From Micromonospora fulviviridis (GTDB lineage Bacteria > Actinomycetota > Actinomycetes > Mycobacteriales > Micromonosporaceae), in contig NZ_BMRA01000002.1 of the NCBI RefSeq assembly GCF_014648395.1, forward strand, positions 1 to 64,000: DNA of 64,000 nucleotides, given 5' to 3'. The notes beneath the pieces were generated by a model. It saw only the letters and a program-made list of their open reading frames with translations. It had not been told where the DNA came from and did no database searches. Shown here piece by piece: positions 36,241-43,755 of the stretch. The translations under genes were made by a program, and so were the position numbers. The number at the start of each line of letters is the position of its first letter. Position 1 is the stretch's first letter.

Positions 36241-37551
36241 TCAGCTGGTCGCCTTCTTGGCCTCGTCCACCGCCTTCGTCCAGGCGGCCTCCGAGCTGAC
36301 CTTGCCGCGCTCGGCCGCCTGCATCTGCGGCTCGAAGACGGTCTCCCAGATCTGCTGGTGCTTGGCGCCGAGGAAGACCGGCTTCATGTTCTTGACGCTG
36401 TCACCGAAGATCTGGCCGGTGGGCGCGCCGCTGAAGTAGTCGCTCTTCTTGTCCTTGAACGCCGGGTCCTCGAGGCCGGCGAGGTCGGACGGCATCGCGC
36501 CCGCCTCCTTGAACGCCGCCAGGTGCCCCTCCTTGCTGGTCAGGTACTTGGCCAGCAGGTACGCCTCCTTCGGGTGCTTGGTCTGCGCCGGGACCGCCAG
36601 GTAGGAACCACCCCAGTTGCCGCCACCGCCGGGGATCTTGGCGATGTCCCACTTGCCGGAGTTGGCCGGGCCGGACTTCGGGGCGATGACGCCCTCGGTC
36701 ATCCAGGACGGGCAGGGGAGGGTGGCGAACGCGGAGTTCTTGAAAGCCCCGTCCCAGTCGGCGCTCCACCGCTGGGTCTTGGCGGTCAGGCCGTCCTTGG
36801 CCATCTGCAGGCCCATGTCCCAGGTCTGCTTCACGACCGGGTTGGTGTCGCCGATGAACTTGTTGTCCTTGTCGAAGAAGAAGGTCTCCGAGTTCTGCAT
36901 GACGTACGGCTGCATGAGGCTGGTCGCGCTGTCCAGCCAGGCGGCCTTGACCTTGCCGCTGGCCTTGAACTCCTTGCCCAGCGCGATGTAGTCCTGCCAG
37001 GTGGCCATCCGCTTCGAGACCTCGTCCCGGTCGGTGGGCAGACCGGCCTGCTGGAACAGGTCCTTGCGGTAGCACATGGCCAGGCCACCGACGTCGGTGC
37101 CGAGCGCGATCAGCTTCTTGCCGTCCGGCGTCATGGCGTTGTTCCACTTCCACTCGGGGAAGTTGGCCTTCAGCTCACCGGCGCCCAGGTCGAGCAGGTT
37201 GGCGAACTTGTCGTGGTTCTGGACGTACCCGAACAGGACGCCCTCCTCCAGGCCGACCACGTCGCCGGCACCGCTGCCGGCGGCGAGCCACTGCACCAGC
37301 TTCGGCTGGAAGTCGCGCAGCTCGCCCATCTTCTGGTGCTCGACCTTGATGTTCGGGTTGGCCGCCTCGAAGTCCTTGATGGCCTGGTCGTAGCCGAAGT
37401 TCTGGAAGGTCTGCAGGACCAGCTTGACCTGGCCGCCCTCGCCGGTCGATCCCTCGTCGTCCTTCTTGCTGCACGCCGCGCTGCCGAGAGCAACGCCCGC
37501 GGCGAGCAGGACGGCCGCGGCGGTGCGGAGCCGGCGCCTCATGACGCTCAT
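36241..37551 (-). CDS. cebE: Cellobiose-binding lipoprotein CebE
   Basis: This is a 436-residue extracellular solute-binding protein of the family 1 (MalE-like) class. The lipoprotein signal ends LGSAAC with Cys 27 as the lipid anchor. The mature protein has the expected features: VLQTFQNFGYDQAIKDFEAA, YRKDLFQQAGL, and a Trp-rich sugar-binding region (GGGGNWGGSYLAVP). ATG 37551 follows GAGGGG. It is the promoter-proximal gene of the operon, 135 nt downstream of two CebR-type operators. Confidence 0.93.
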   Translation of the reverse strand: MSVMRRRLRTAAAVLLAAGVALGSAACSKKDDEGSTGEGGQVKLVLQTFQNFGYDQAIKDFEAANPNIKVEHQKMGELRDFQPKLVQWLAAGSGAGDVVGLEEGVLFGYVQNHDKFANLLDLGAGELKANFPEWKWNNAMTPDGKKLIALGTDVGGLAMCYRKDLFQQAGLPTDRDEVSKRMATWQDYIALGKEFKASGKVKAAWLDSATSLMQPYVMQNSETFFFDKDNKFIGDTNPVVKQTWDMGLQMAKDGLTAKTQRWSADWDGAFKNSAFATLPCPSWMTEGVIAPKSGPANSGKWDIAKIPGGGGNWGGSYLAVPAQTKHPKEAYLLAKYLTSKEGHLAAFKEAGAMPSDLAGLEDPAFKDKKSDYFSGAPTGQIFGDSVKNMKPVFLGAKHQQIWETVFEPQMQAAERGKVSSEAAWTKAVDEAKKATS

Positions 37552-37685
37552 CCCTGACCCCTCTCAGGTGGGTAACTCGTGTGGTGGTTTTGACCCGCGC
37601 CCGCCCGTCGCCGGGCAGGCGTGGCGGTGAGGCTTTGGTTCTGGGACGCCGCCGCGACGAGCGATGTGGCTTGGGACACGTCGCG

Positions 37686-37699
37686 CGGGAGCGCTCCCA
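37686..37699. promoter_or_regulatory. CebR-type operator 1 upstream of cebE
   Basis: CGGGAGCGCTCCCA is identical to the GH9 site, including flanking bases CGCG...TG. Confidence 0.85.
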
Positions 37700-37738
37700 T
37701 GAGATTGCCGCCACGTGTCAGGGGTGTCAATAGACCGA

Positions 37739-37752
37739 TGGGAGCGTTCCCA
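37739..37752. promoter_or_regulatory. CebR-type operator 2 upstream of cebE
   Basis: TGGGAGCGTTCCCA differs from the CebR consensus by one base. Its centre is 53 nt, about five helical turns, from operator 1, on nearly the same face of the DNA. Confidence 0.8.
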
Positions 37753-37804
37753 GATCGTTACCGCGCCGACCCGGGCAACCGCGGAGGGCGGCCCCGGGAC
37801 GCGG

Positions 37805-38350
37805 TCAGCAGAAGCGACGCAACAGGGTGGTGGCCCGGTCGGGGGCGAAGAACTCCGGCTCGAAGCCGGCGCCGGCCCACTCCCGCATCATCCGGTGCTC
37901 GGCGTGCCCGGGGTCGGCCAGCGCGGCCAGCAGGACGGCGTACCCGGCCGGGCCGCCGACGTCCTCCGGCGGGCAGGCGCGCTCCCCCTCGACACAGACC
38001 GGGTAGCGCTCGTCCGGGTCCGCGGCGCAGACGTCCTCGACCACCAGGTCGTGCTCCCACCAGTCGCCGAAGTCGTAGGTGTAGCGGAACCGGTCGCCCT
38101 TGCCCACCACCGCGTCCAGCCGCACGTCCAGCTCGTCGCGGACCGCCAGCTCGCCGTCCGGATCGGGCTCACCGTACTGCCGGCCGTCGATGTCGAACGA
38201 GTGCAGGTGGCAGTCCCGCCAGCCCATCGCGTGCTGGACGACCCGGTGCAGCCGGTCCAGGGTGTAGCCGCCGGGGACCAGCACCCGCCGCCACACCGGC
38301 GGCCGTACCCCGGCGAGGGAGACCTTCAGCTGGAAGATCTGACGCGACAT
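37805..38350 (-). CDS. Plasmid pRiA4b Orf3-like protein
   Basis: This 181-residue protein has the PF07929-type pattern: FQLKVSLAGVRPPVWRRVLV, TLDRLHRVVQHAMGWRDCHL, FRYTYDFGDWWEHDLVVEDV and PPEDVGGPAGYAVLLAAL. The family is common on plasmids and in soil bacteria, and its function is unknown. ATG 38350 has GGAAGGA upstream. The family name reflects the first plasmid example; nothing here indicates a plasmid origin. Confidence 0.88.
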   Translation of the reverse strand: MSRQIFQLKVSLAGVRPPVWRRVLVPGGYTLDRLHRVVQHAMGWRDCHLHSFDIDGRQYGEPDPDGELAVRDELDVRLDAVVGKGDRFRYTYDFGDWWEHDLVVEDVCAADPDERYPVCVEGERACPPEDVGGPAGYAVLLAALADPGHAEHRMMREWAGAGFEPEFFAPDRATTLLRRFC

Positions 38351-38384
38351 GCTGTCCCATCCTTCCTCGGCATAGGCTGCCTAC

Positions 38385-38504
38385 ATGATCTGCCGAGCGT
38401 GCCGGGAGCGGCGGCACGACGACTGTCCAGGCCGGAAGTGGTGCGACTGCCAGCACCGTACCCCCGAACCCACCCCTCCGGTCACCGGTCCGGCCGGCGA
38501 ATGA
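38385..38504 (+). CDS. 39-residue Cys-rich small protein coupled to RibD-like gene
   Basis: ATG 38385 opens a 40-codon frame beginning MICRACRERRHDDCPGRKWC then DCQHRTPEPTPP. It ends with TGA overlapping the ATG of the next gene (ATGA at 38501). The CxxC...C...CxC...H pattern is what a tiny zinc-binding fold would need. The coupling and Cys density argue it is a real gene; codon position G/C also looks coding. I do not know the family. It could be a co-expressed metal-binding chaperone or regulator for the reductase. Confidence 0.6.
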   Translation: MICRACRERRHDDCPGRKWCDCQHRTPEPTPPVTGPAGE

Positions 38505-39286
38505 GCGTCGGAACCCCGATCGAACGGATCTGGCCGGCGCCCGTCACCGGGCCGCTGGCCGACCCGGAACTGGCCGCGCTCTACGGCCGCGCCCCGCACC
38601 CCCACCTGCGGGTGAACTTCGTGGCCAGCGCCGACGGCGCGGTCAGCCTGGACGGCTACTCCGCCGGGCTCTCCGGCGAGCCGGACAAGCGGGTCTTCGG
38701 GCTGCTGCGGATGCTCTGCGACGGCCTCGTGGTGGCCGCCGGCACGCTGCGCCACGAGGGCTACCGGGCGGTCCGGCTCGGCGAGGCGCGCCGGGCCTGG
38801 CGCCGCGAGCAGGGCCTGGCCGAATATCCGACCCTCGTGGTCGTCTCCGGCTCGCTGGACCTCGACCCGGCCCAGGCGTGCTTCGCCGACGCGCCGGTCC
38901 GGCCGCTGGTGCTCACCGGCGCGACCGCCGAGCCGCCGCCCGGGCTCACCGAGGTGGCCGACCTCGTCCGCTGCGGCGGGGAGCGGGTCGACCTGGCCGC
39001 CGGCCTGGCCGAGCTGCGCCGGCGCGGGCTGGGCCAGCTCCTCTGCGAGGGCGGGCCGCACCTGTTCGGCGCGCTCACCGCGGCCGACCTGGTCGACGAG
39101 CTCTGCCTGACCGTCGCGCCGCTGCTCGCCGGGGCCGGCCCGGGCCGGATCACCGCCGGGGACGGCAGCGCGCCCCGGCACCTGCCGCTGCGCCACGTGC
39201 TGGCCGCCGCCGACGGGGTGCTCATGCTGCGCTACGCCCGCGACCCGGGCGGGGCGCCGCCCGCCGGCGCCGCCCCGGCCGCCTGA
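38501..39286 (+). CDS. Pyrimidine reductase family protein (RibD C-terminal-like)
   Basis: This is a 261-residue dihydrofolate-reductase-like enzyme. Motifs include LRVNFVASADGAVSLDGYSA, DKRVFGLLRMLCDGLVVAAG (NADPH-binding) and GLGQLLCEGGPHLFGAL. This is the RibD_C fold, which reduces the ribosyl side chain of aminopyrimidine intermediates in riboflavin synthesis, but stand-alone actinobacterial members may act on other substrates. There are no other rib genes nearby. The start overlaps the stop of the small Cys-rich ORF. Confidence 0.85.
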   Translation: MSVGTPIERIWPAPVTGPLADPELAALYGRAPHPHLRVNFVASADGAVSLDGYSAGLSGEPDKRVFGLLRMLCDGLVVAAGTLRHEGYRAVRLGEARRAWRREQGLAEYPTLVVVSGSLDLDPAQACFADAPVRPLVLTGATAEPPPGLTEVADLVRCGGERVDLAAGLAELRRRGLGQLLCEGGPHLFGALTAADLVDELCLTVAPLLAGAGPGRITAGDGSAPRHLPLRHVLAAADGVLMLRYARDPGGAPPAGAAPAA

Positions 39287-39384
39287 CCGCACGGCCCGCA
39301 CCGGCCGTCGAGGCCGGAAAAGGGGTACGCGGGCAGCCTCCCCGGCCAGGGCGGAGCGGACGGCCGGCGCCCAGGCGGCACGGG

Positions 39385-40434
39385 TCAGCGGGTCGGCGGA
39401 ACGGCCGCCCCCGGCGGCAGCGCGTCCGGCAGCCCGAACGCCGCGGCGTGCTCCGCGCCCAGGAACGAGGTGATCCCGGCGATCCGGTCACCCCGCAGCG
39501 TCAGCACGTCGACCGACCACGGCAGGTAGGGGCCCGTGCCGCCCCGGCGCAGGTAGCTGGCGACCGCGGGCTGGCCGTTGGCGCCGGTCGTGAGGTGCCG
39601 CCAGCTGCCGCAGGGGCCGAGCGGCGCCGACCGGGCGAAGTCGAGCACCGCCGTGCGGCCCCGGTACCAGTGCGGCATCGGCGGCATGGACCAGGTGACG
39701 TCCTCGGTGAGCAGGGCGACCAGGGCGTCGGCGTCGCCGTTCTCCAGCGCGGTGGCGTAGCCGGTGACGACCTCCCGCAGCCGCGCGTCGTCCAGCATCC
39801 GCAGGGTGCGCTGCTGGGTGGCGGCGGGAGCCCGCTCGGCGAGCGCCCGGCGGGCCCGCGCGAGCGCCGAGTTCACCGACGTGGTCGAGGTGCCCAGCAT
39901 GGCCGCGATCTCCGCGGCGGAGTACCCGAGAACGTCGAAGAGCAGCAGCGCGGCCCGCTGGTTGCCCGGCAGGTGCTGCACCGCGGCCACGAAGGCCAGC
40001 TCGACCGCCTCGCGCTGCTCGTACCGCGCGCCGGGTGGGACGGGACCGGCCGCGAGGGCGGTGTCCGGGTAGGGGCCGAGCCAGGCGACGTCGTGGTCCG
40101 GGCGGCTGTCCGGTACGGCGCGGTCGCTGGCCGGGCCGAGGTCGACCGGCAGGGCCCGCCGGGCGCGGCCGGCGATGGCGTCGAGGCAGACCCGGGTGGC
40201 CACGGTGTACAGCCACGAGCGCAGCGAGCCGCGTCCCGCGAAGGCCGGCAGCCCGCGCCACGCCCGCAGCAGCGCGTCCTGGAGGGCGTCGTCGGCGTCG
40301 TGGACCGAGCCGAGCATTCGGTAGCAGTGGGCGTGCAGCTCCCGGCGCAGCGGCGCGACGAGTGCCGTGAAGGCGGCCTCGTCGACCGGGGCCCGGTCGG
40401 GAGATCCGGCGGCGGTCGGGGAACTGACGCTCAC
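39385..40434 (-). CDS. ECF sigma factor with SnoaL-like C-terminal domain
   Basis: This is ~349 residues. Region 2 (HCYRMLGSVHDADDALQDAL) and region 4 (ALLLFDVLGYSAAEIAAMLG then TSTTSVNSALARARRAL) are followed by a ~120-residue SnoaL/NTF2-like domain (LREVVTGYATALENGDADAL, WYRGRTAVLDF). Such SigG/SigJ/ECF41-type factors are controlled by their own C-terminal domain instead of an anti-sigma. GTG 40434 is the best start, with CAGAAT 8 nt upstream. It is divergent from an alpha/beta hydrolase gene, a typical target of this class. Confidence 0.88.
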   Translation of the reverse strand: MSVSSPTAAGSPDRAPVDEAAFTALVAPLRRELHAHCYRMLGSVHDADDALQDALLRAWRGLPAFAGRGSLRSWLYTVATRVCLDAIAGRARRALPVDLGPASDRAVPDSRPDHDVAWLGPYPDTALAAGPVPPGARYEQREAVELAFVAAVQHLPGNQRAALLLFDVLGYSAAEIAAMLGTSTTSVNSALARARRALAERAPAATQQRTLRMLDDARLREVVTGYATALENGDADALVALLTEDVTWSMPPMPHWYRGRTAVLDFARSAPLGPCGSWRHLTTGANGQPAVASYLRRGGTGPYLPWSVDVLTLRGDRIAGITSFLGAEHAAAFGLPDALPPGAAVPPTR

Positions 40435-40506
40435 GACCGACGATTCTGCCGCAGCGCCGGAGTCAGGAAGGTGAACGGCTCGCCCGTCACGACCCTGGAG
40501 GACCCG

Positions 40507-41337
40507 ATGAGCAGCATGTCCACCGCACCAGTCACCACCGGCACCCTGGCGGTGCCCGACGGGCGGCTGTACTACGAGGTGCGCGGGCAGGGGCCGCTGG
40601 TGGCCCTGGTCGCCGCACCGATGGACGCGGACGCCTTCGCCCCGCTGGCCGACCTGCTGGCCGCGGAGCACACCGTGTTGACCACCGACCCGCGCGGGAT
40701 CCGCCGGAGCGTCCTGCACGACCCGCACCAGGACTCGACTCCGGAGCTGCGCGCCGACGACGTCATCCGGCTCCTCACCCATCTCGACGCGGGTCCGGCC
40801 GCCGTGCTCGGGTCCAGCGGCGGCGCGGTGACCGTCCTCGCCCTGGCGCAGGCCCGTCCTCCGCACGTGCACACGGTCGTCGCGCACGAACCGCCGCTGC
40901 TCGGCCTGCTGCCGGACCGGGAGGAACTGCTCGCCCGCGAGGACGACATGATCGCCACCTACCGCGCCGGGGACCGGCTGGGCGCCGGGCGCAAGTTCCT
41001 CGCCAACGCGAACATCCAGCTGCCCGAGGAGGTGGTCCTGGGCATGTTCGGCGGCGAGCCCGACCCGCAGGCGGCCGCCGACGAGCACTTCCAGTACCTG
41101 CACATGATCCGTGGGACCACCGGGTTCCGGCCCGACGTCGCCGCCCTGCGCGACGGACCCACCCGGGTCGTCGTCGGTCTCGGGGAGCGGTCGACCGGTG
41201 AGGTCTGCGACCGCACCTCGCGGGCGCTCGCGGCGGCGCTTGGCACGTCGCCGACGATGTTCCCGGGCGGGCACATCGGCTTCGTCGAGGACCCGCCGGC
41301 CTTCGCCGCCCGGCTGCGCGACGTGCTCGCCGGCTGA
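40507..41337 (+). CDS. Alpha/beta hydrolase
   Basis: This is 276 residues. The nucleophile elbow is LGSSGGAVTV (Ser in GxSxG), with the acid region VVVGLGERSTGEV and the catalytic His in FPGGHIGFVEDPPAF. ATG 40507 has GGAGG ~7 nt upstream. Proteins of this shape next to ECF41/SigJ-like sigma genes are often their regulon members. The substrate is unknown. Confidence 0.85.
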   Translation: MSSMSTAPVTTGTLAVPDGRLYYEVRGQGPLVALVAAPMDADAFAPLADLLAAEHTVLTTDPRGIRRSVLHDPHQDSTPELRADDVIRLLTHLDAGPAAVLGSSGGAVTVLALAQARPPHVHTVVAHEPPLLGLLPDREELLAREDDMIATYRAGDRLGAGRKFLANANIQLPEEVVLGMFGGEPDPQAAADEHFQYLHMIRGTTGFRPDVAALRDGPTRVVVGLGERSTGEVCDRTSRALAAALGTSPTMFPGGHIGFVEDPPAFAARLRDVLAG

Positions 41338-41349
41338 CCCGTCGGACGG

Positions 41350-41396
41350 CGACGGCGGGCGCGGGACGCCGGGTGGCGTACCCGCGCCCGCCGTCG
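41350..41396. terminator. Bidirectional hairpin between hydrolase and M4 protease
   Basis: A perfect 16-bp stem (41350-41365 with 41381-41396) has a 15-nt loop and lies 13 nt after the hydrolase stop, between convergent genes. Confidence 0.75.
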
Positions 41397-41453
41397 GAGG
41401 CACGGTCGCCCGGCGTCGGCGGCGGAGAAGTCGGCCGACACCGGGCGCGGCGA

Positions 41454-42992
41454 TCAGTTGACGCTGACGGCCGACCAGGCGGCGGCCACCGTGTTGTACT
41501 CGGCGCTGCCGCTGCCGTACAGGTCGGCGGCGGCCGACAGGGTGGCGGTGCGGGCACCGGCGTAGTTGGTCCGCGAGGTCATGTAGCGGGTGAGCGCGCG
41601 GTACCAGATGGCGCCGGCCTTGGTGTTGCCGATGCCGGTCACGGTGCTGCCGTTGCAGGTCGGGCTGTTGCCGTACGAGGACGAGCCGCTGCCCACGGCG
41701 AGCAGGTAGAAGAAGTGGTTCGCCACGCCGGAGGAGTAGTGCACGTCCAGCCGGCCCACCGAGCTGCTCCAGCAGTCGGCGGAGGAGCCGTCCTTGGAGG
41801 GCTTGTCCATGTAGCGCAGCGGGACGCCGCTGCTGCGCAGCTTCTCGCCGATCAGGTAGTCGCCCGGGTCCTTGCTGTTGGCGGCGGAGAACTCGACGAG
41901 GGTGCCGAAGATGTCGCTGGTGGCCTCGTTGAGGCCACCGGACTCACCGCTGTAGCGCAGCCCGGCGGTGTTGCTGGTGACGCCGTGGGTCATCTCGTGA
42001 CCGGCCACGTCCAGCGAGGTCAGCGGGTACCAGCCGGAGCCGCCGTCGCCGTAGGTCATGCAGAAGCAGGAGTCGCTCCAGAACGCGTTGGCGTAGTTGC
42101 TGCTGTAGTGCACCCGGCTGTACGCGCCGACCCCGTCGTTGCGGATGCCGTTGCGGCCGTGCACGTTCTTGTAGTAGTCCCAGGTCTTCTGGGCGCCGTA
42201 CGCGGCGTCGGCCGCGGCGGTCTGGCGGTTGGCCAGGGTGCCGTCGCCGAACACGTTCGAGGCGCTGGTGACGAGGGTGCCGGTGCCGCTGGTGCCGCCG
42301 TTGAGGTCATAGGTCTTGTGGCCGCCCCGGGTGGCGTCGGCGAGCTGGTACGTGCTGCCGGAGAGGGTGCTGCCCACGGTGACGGTGCCGGAGTGGAAGG
42401 TGTTGCCGGTGCCGTCGCGCTGCACACCCTCCCAGGAGTCGCGCACCTTCCCGGTGGTGGCGTCCACCAGGACGTGCAGCTCGCTGGGGGTGCCGTCGGC
42501 GTACGCGCCGCCCACGACGACCTCGTAGGCCAGCGTGGTGCCGGCGGCGTCCGCGTCGTGGACGAGCTGGCTGCCGTCGACGCGGCGGGTGGCGGCGGTG
42601 GAGGCGGCGAGCGCGACCCGGCCGGCGGTCGCGGCGCTGACCCGGGCCCTGGCGCCCCGGGTCGGCGCGGCCGCGAGGCTCTGGCTGGCGCCCTTCCAGG
42701 TGTTGCCCCTGCCCAGGTGGACCACGGTGTCGCCGCCGAGCACCGGCAGGCCGTCGGCGTAGCGGTTGAGCCGGACGTGCTCGGTGCCGTCGGCGTCGGT
42801 CTGCACGTTCTTGAGCGTGAAGCTCTGGCCGTCCGCGACCAGCGCGCTGCCCGAGTGGGCCTTGAGCTGGGCGACCGCCCGGGTGAACGCGTCACCGGAG
42901 ACGGGGGCGGCGGAGGCCGTGGCGGGCAGCGTGCCGGCGGCGGCGAGCAGCGCCGCCGTGGCCAGCCCGCCGAGGAGAGTGGTACGACGCAT
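41454..42992 (-). CDS. Secreted M4-family (thermolysin-like) metalloprotease
   Basis: This is a 512-residue prepro-protease. Signal peptide runs to ~residue 29 (TLPATASA). The FTP/PepSY-type propeptide (~30-200) is followed by the mature domain with the zinc motif VAGHEMTHGVTS (His 332, Glu 333, His 336) and the third ligand in GGLNEATSDIFGT. The C-terminal helical domain contains VHYSSGVANHFFYLLAV with the transition-state His. ATG 42992 has GTAGGAAC upstream. Extracellular protein degradation is the expected role. Confidence 0.95.
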   Translation of the reverse strand: MRRTTLLGGLATAALLAAAGTLPATASAAPVSGDAFTRAVAQLKAHSGSALVADGQSFTLKNVQTDADGTEHVRLNRYADGLPVLGGDTVVHLGRGNTWKGASQSLAAAPTRGARARVSAATAGRVALAASTAATRRVDGSQLVHDADAAGTTLAYEVVVGGAYADGTPSELHVLVDATTGKVRDSWEGVQRDGTGNTFHSGTVTVGSTLSGSTYQLADATRGGHKTYDLNGGTSGTGTLVTSASNVFGDGTLANRQTAAADAAYGAQKTWDYYKNVHGRNGIRNDGVGAYSRVHYSSNYANAFWSDSCFCMTYGDGGSGWYPLTSLDVAGHEMTHGVTSNTAGLRYSGESGGLNEATSDIFGTLVEFSAANSKDPGDYLIGEKLRSSGVPLRYMDKPSKDGSSADCWSSSVGRLDVHYSSGVANHFFYLLAVGSGSSSYGNSPTCNGSTVTGIGNTKAGAIWYRALTRYMTSRTNYAGARTATLSAAADLYGSGSAEYNTVAAAWSAVSVN

Positions 42993-43335
42993 GAAGTTCC
43001 TACCTTCACTAGGACTGCCGGTCGGGGGGGGTACCGACCGACGGGTGACCCGCCGTGGGAGGGCACGCCGGATCGGCCGCGTCCGTGCAGGTCACACGGC
43101 TGCGGCGACACACCAGGGATCGACGGAGGAAAGATCCTCGATGCGTTGTTGCACATTCTTGCCGCAGGCGACCCTTGTCTGTCACGACTTTCGGCCAAGA
43201 TTTTTTCCACGACTTTTCGCGTCCCGTTCACCACCCGGCGGCGCCACCGTGCCGCCGGCGCCGGGACCCGCGCCCGCCGGGTCGGGCTACGCCGTCTCGC
43301 GAACCCGTGCACGGTCAGCGCCGTAACCTCGGGGA
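42993..43335. other. Divergent intergenic region
   Basis: This 343-nt gap holds the M4 protease leader and promoter region, including a relatively A/T-rich block around 43141-43220, and the -10 TAACCT of the following + strand gene. A run of G near 43024-43031 is the only low-complexity feature. No coding potential is seen. Confidence 0.5.
43324..43329 (+). promoter_or_regulatory. -10 of a probable leaderless membrane-protein transcript
   Basis: TAACCT ends 6 nt before ATG 43336. The intervening CGGGGA is a poor ribosome site. Confidence 0.45.
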
Positions 43336-43746
43336 ATGCGTTCTCCGCAGGCGGCCGGGGCGGCCCCGGACCGGGTCGGTCGTCCGCTGCTCGCCGGTGG
43401 GCTGCTGGTCGCCACCGGCCTGTCCGACGTGCTGACCGCGTACGGCGTGCTCCGGTCCGGGACGTTCATGGTGCTGAGCGAGGACGGCCTCTACCCGGTC
43501 GACGTCACGGGCTGGGCCTGGCTGCGCCTGGCGGTCGGTACGGCGGTGGCGCTCGCCGGGCTGGCGGCGGTCACCGGCCGGCGGGACGCGGCCACCGTGG
43601 CGATCGGCTGCGCCGTGCTGGCGCTCGCCGTGGACCTGCTCATGCTGCCGTACGCCCCGATCCTGGTGGTCCTGGTGGCCGCCGTCGACGCGGCGGCGAT
43701 CCGGCTGCTGCTCCGGCACCGCCGGGCGACCGCCCGGGCGGGGTGA
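43336..43746 (+). CDS. Small four-TM membrane protein
   Basis: This 136-residue protein has four predicted helices: LLAGGLLVATGLSDVLTAYG (~18-37), WLRLAVGTAVALAGLAAVTG (~62-81), AATVAIGCAVLALAVDLLML (~85-104) and APILVVLVAAVDAAAIRLLL (~107-126), with basic ends. The loop GTFMVLSEDGLYPVDVTGWA is typical of a widespread actinobacterial family of unknown function. It is convergent with the next gene, whose stop is 9 nt away. Confidence 0.7.
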   Translation: MRSPQAAGAAPDRVGRPLLAGGLLVATGLSDVLTAYGVLRSGTFMVLSEDGLYPVDVTGWAWLRLAVGTAVALAGLAAVTGRRDAATVAIGCAVLALAVDLLMLPYAPILVVLVAAVDAAAIRLLLRHRRATARAG

Positions 43747-43755
43747 GGTTGCCGG

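Noticed and set aside
37805..38350. Plasmid origin suggested by the pRiA4b Orf3-like protein
   Set aside because: The family is common on chromosomes and there are no replication, partition or transfer genes near it.
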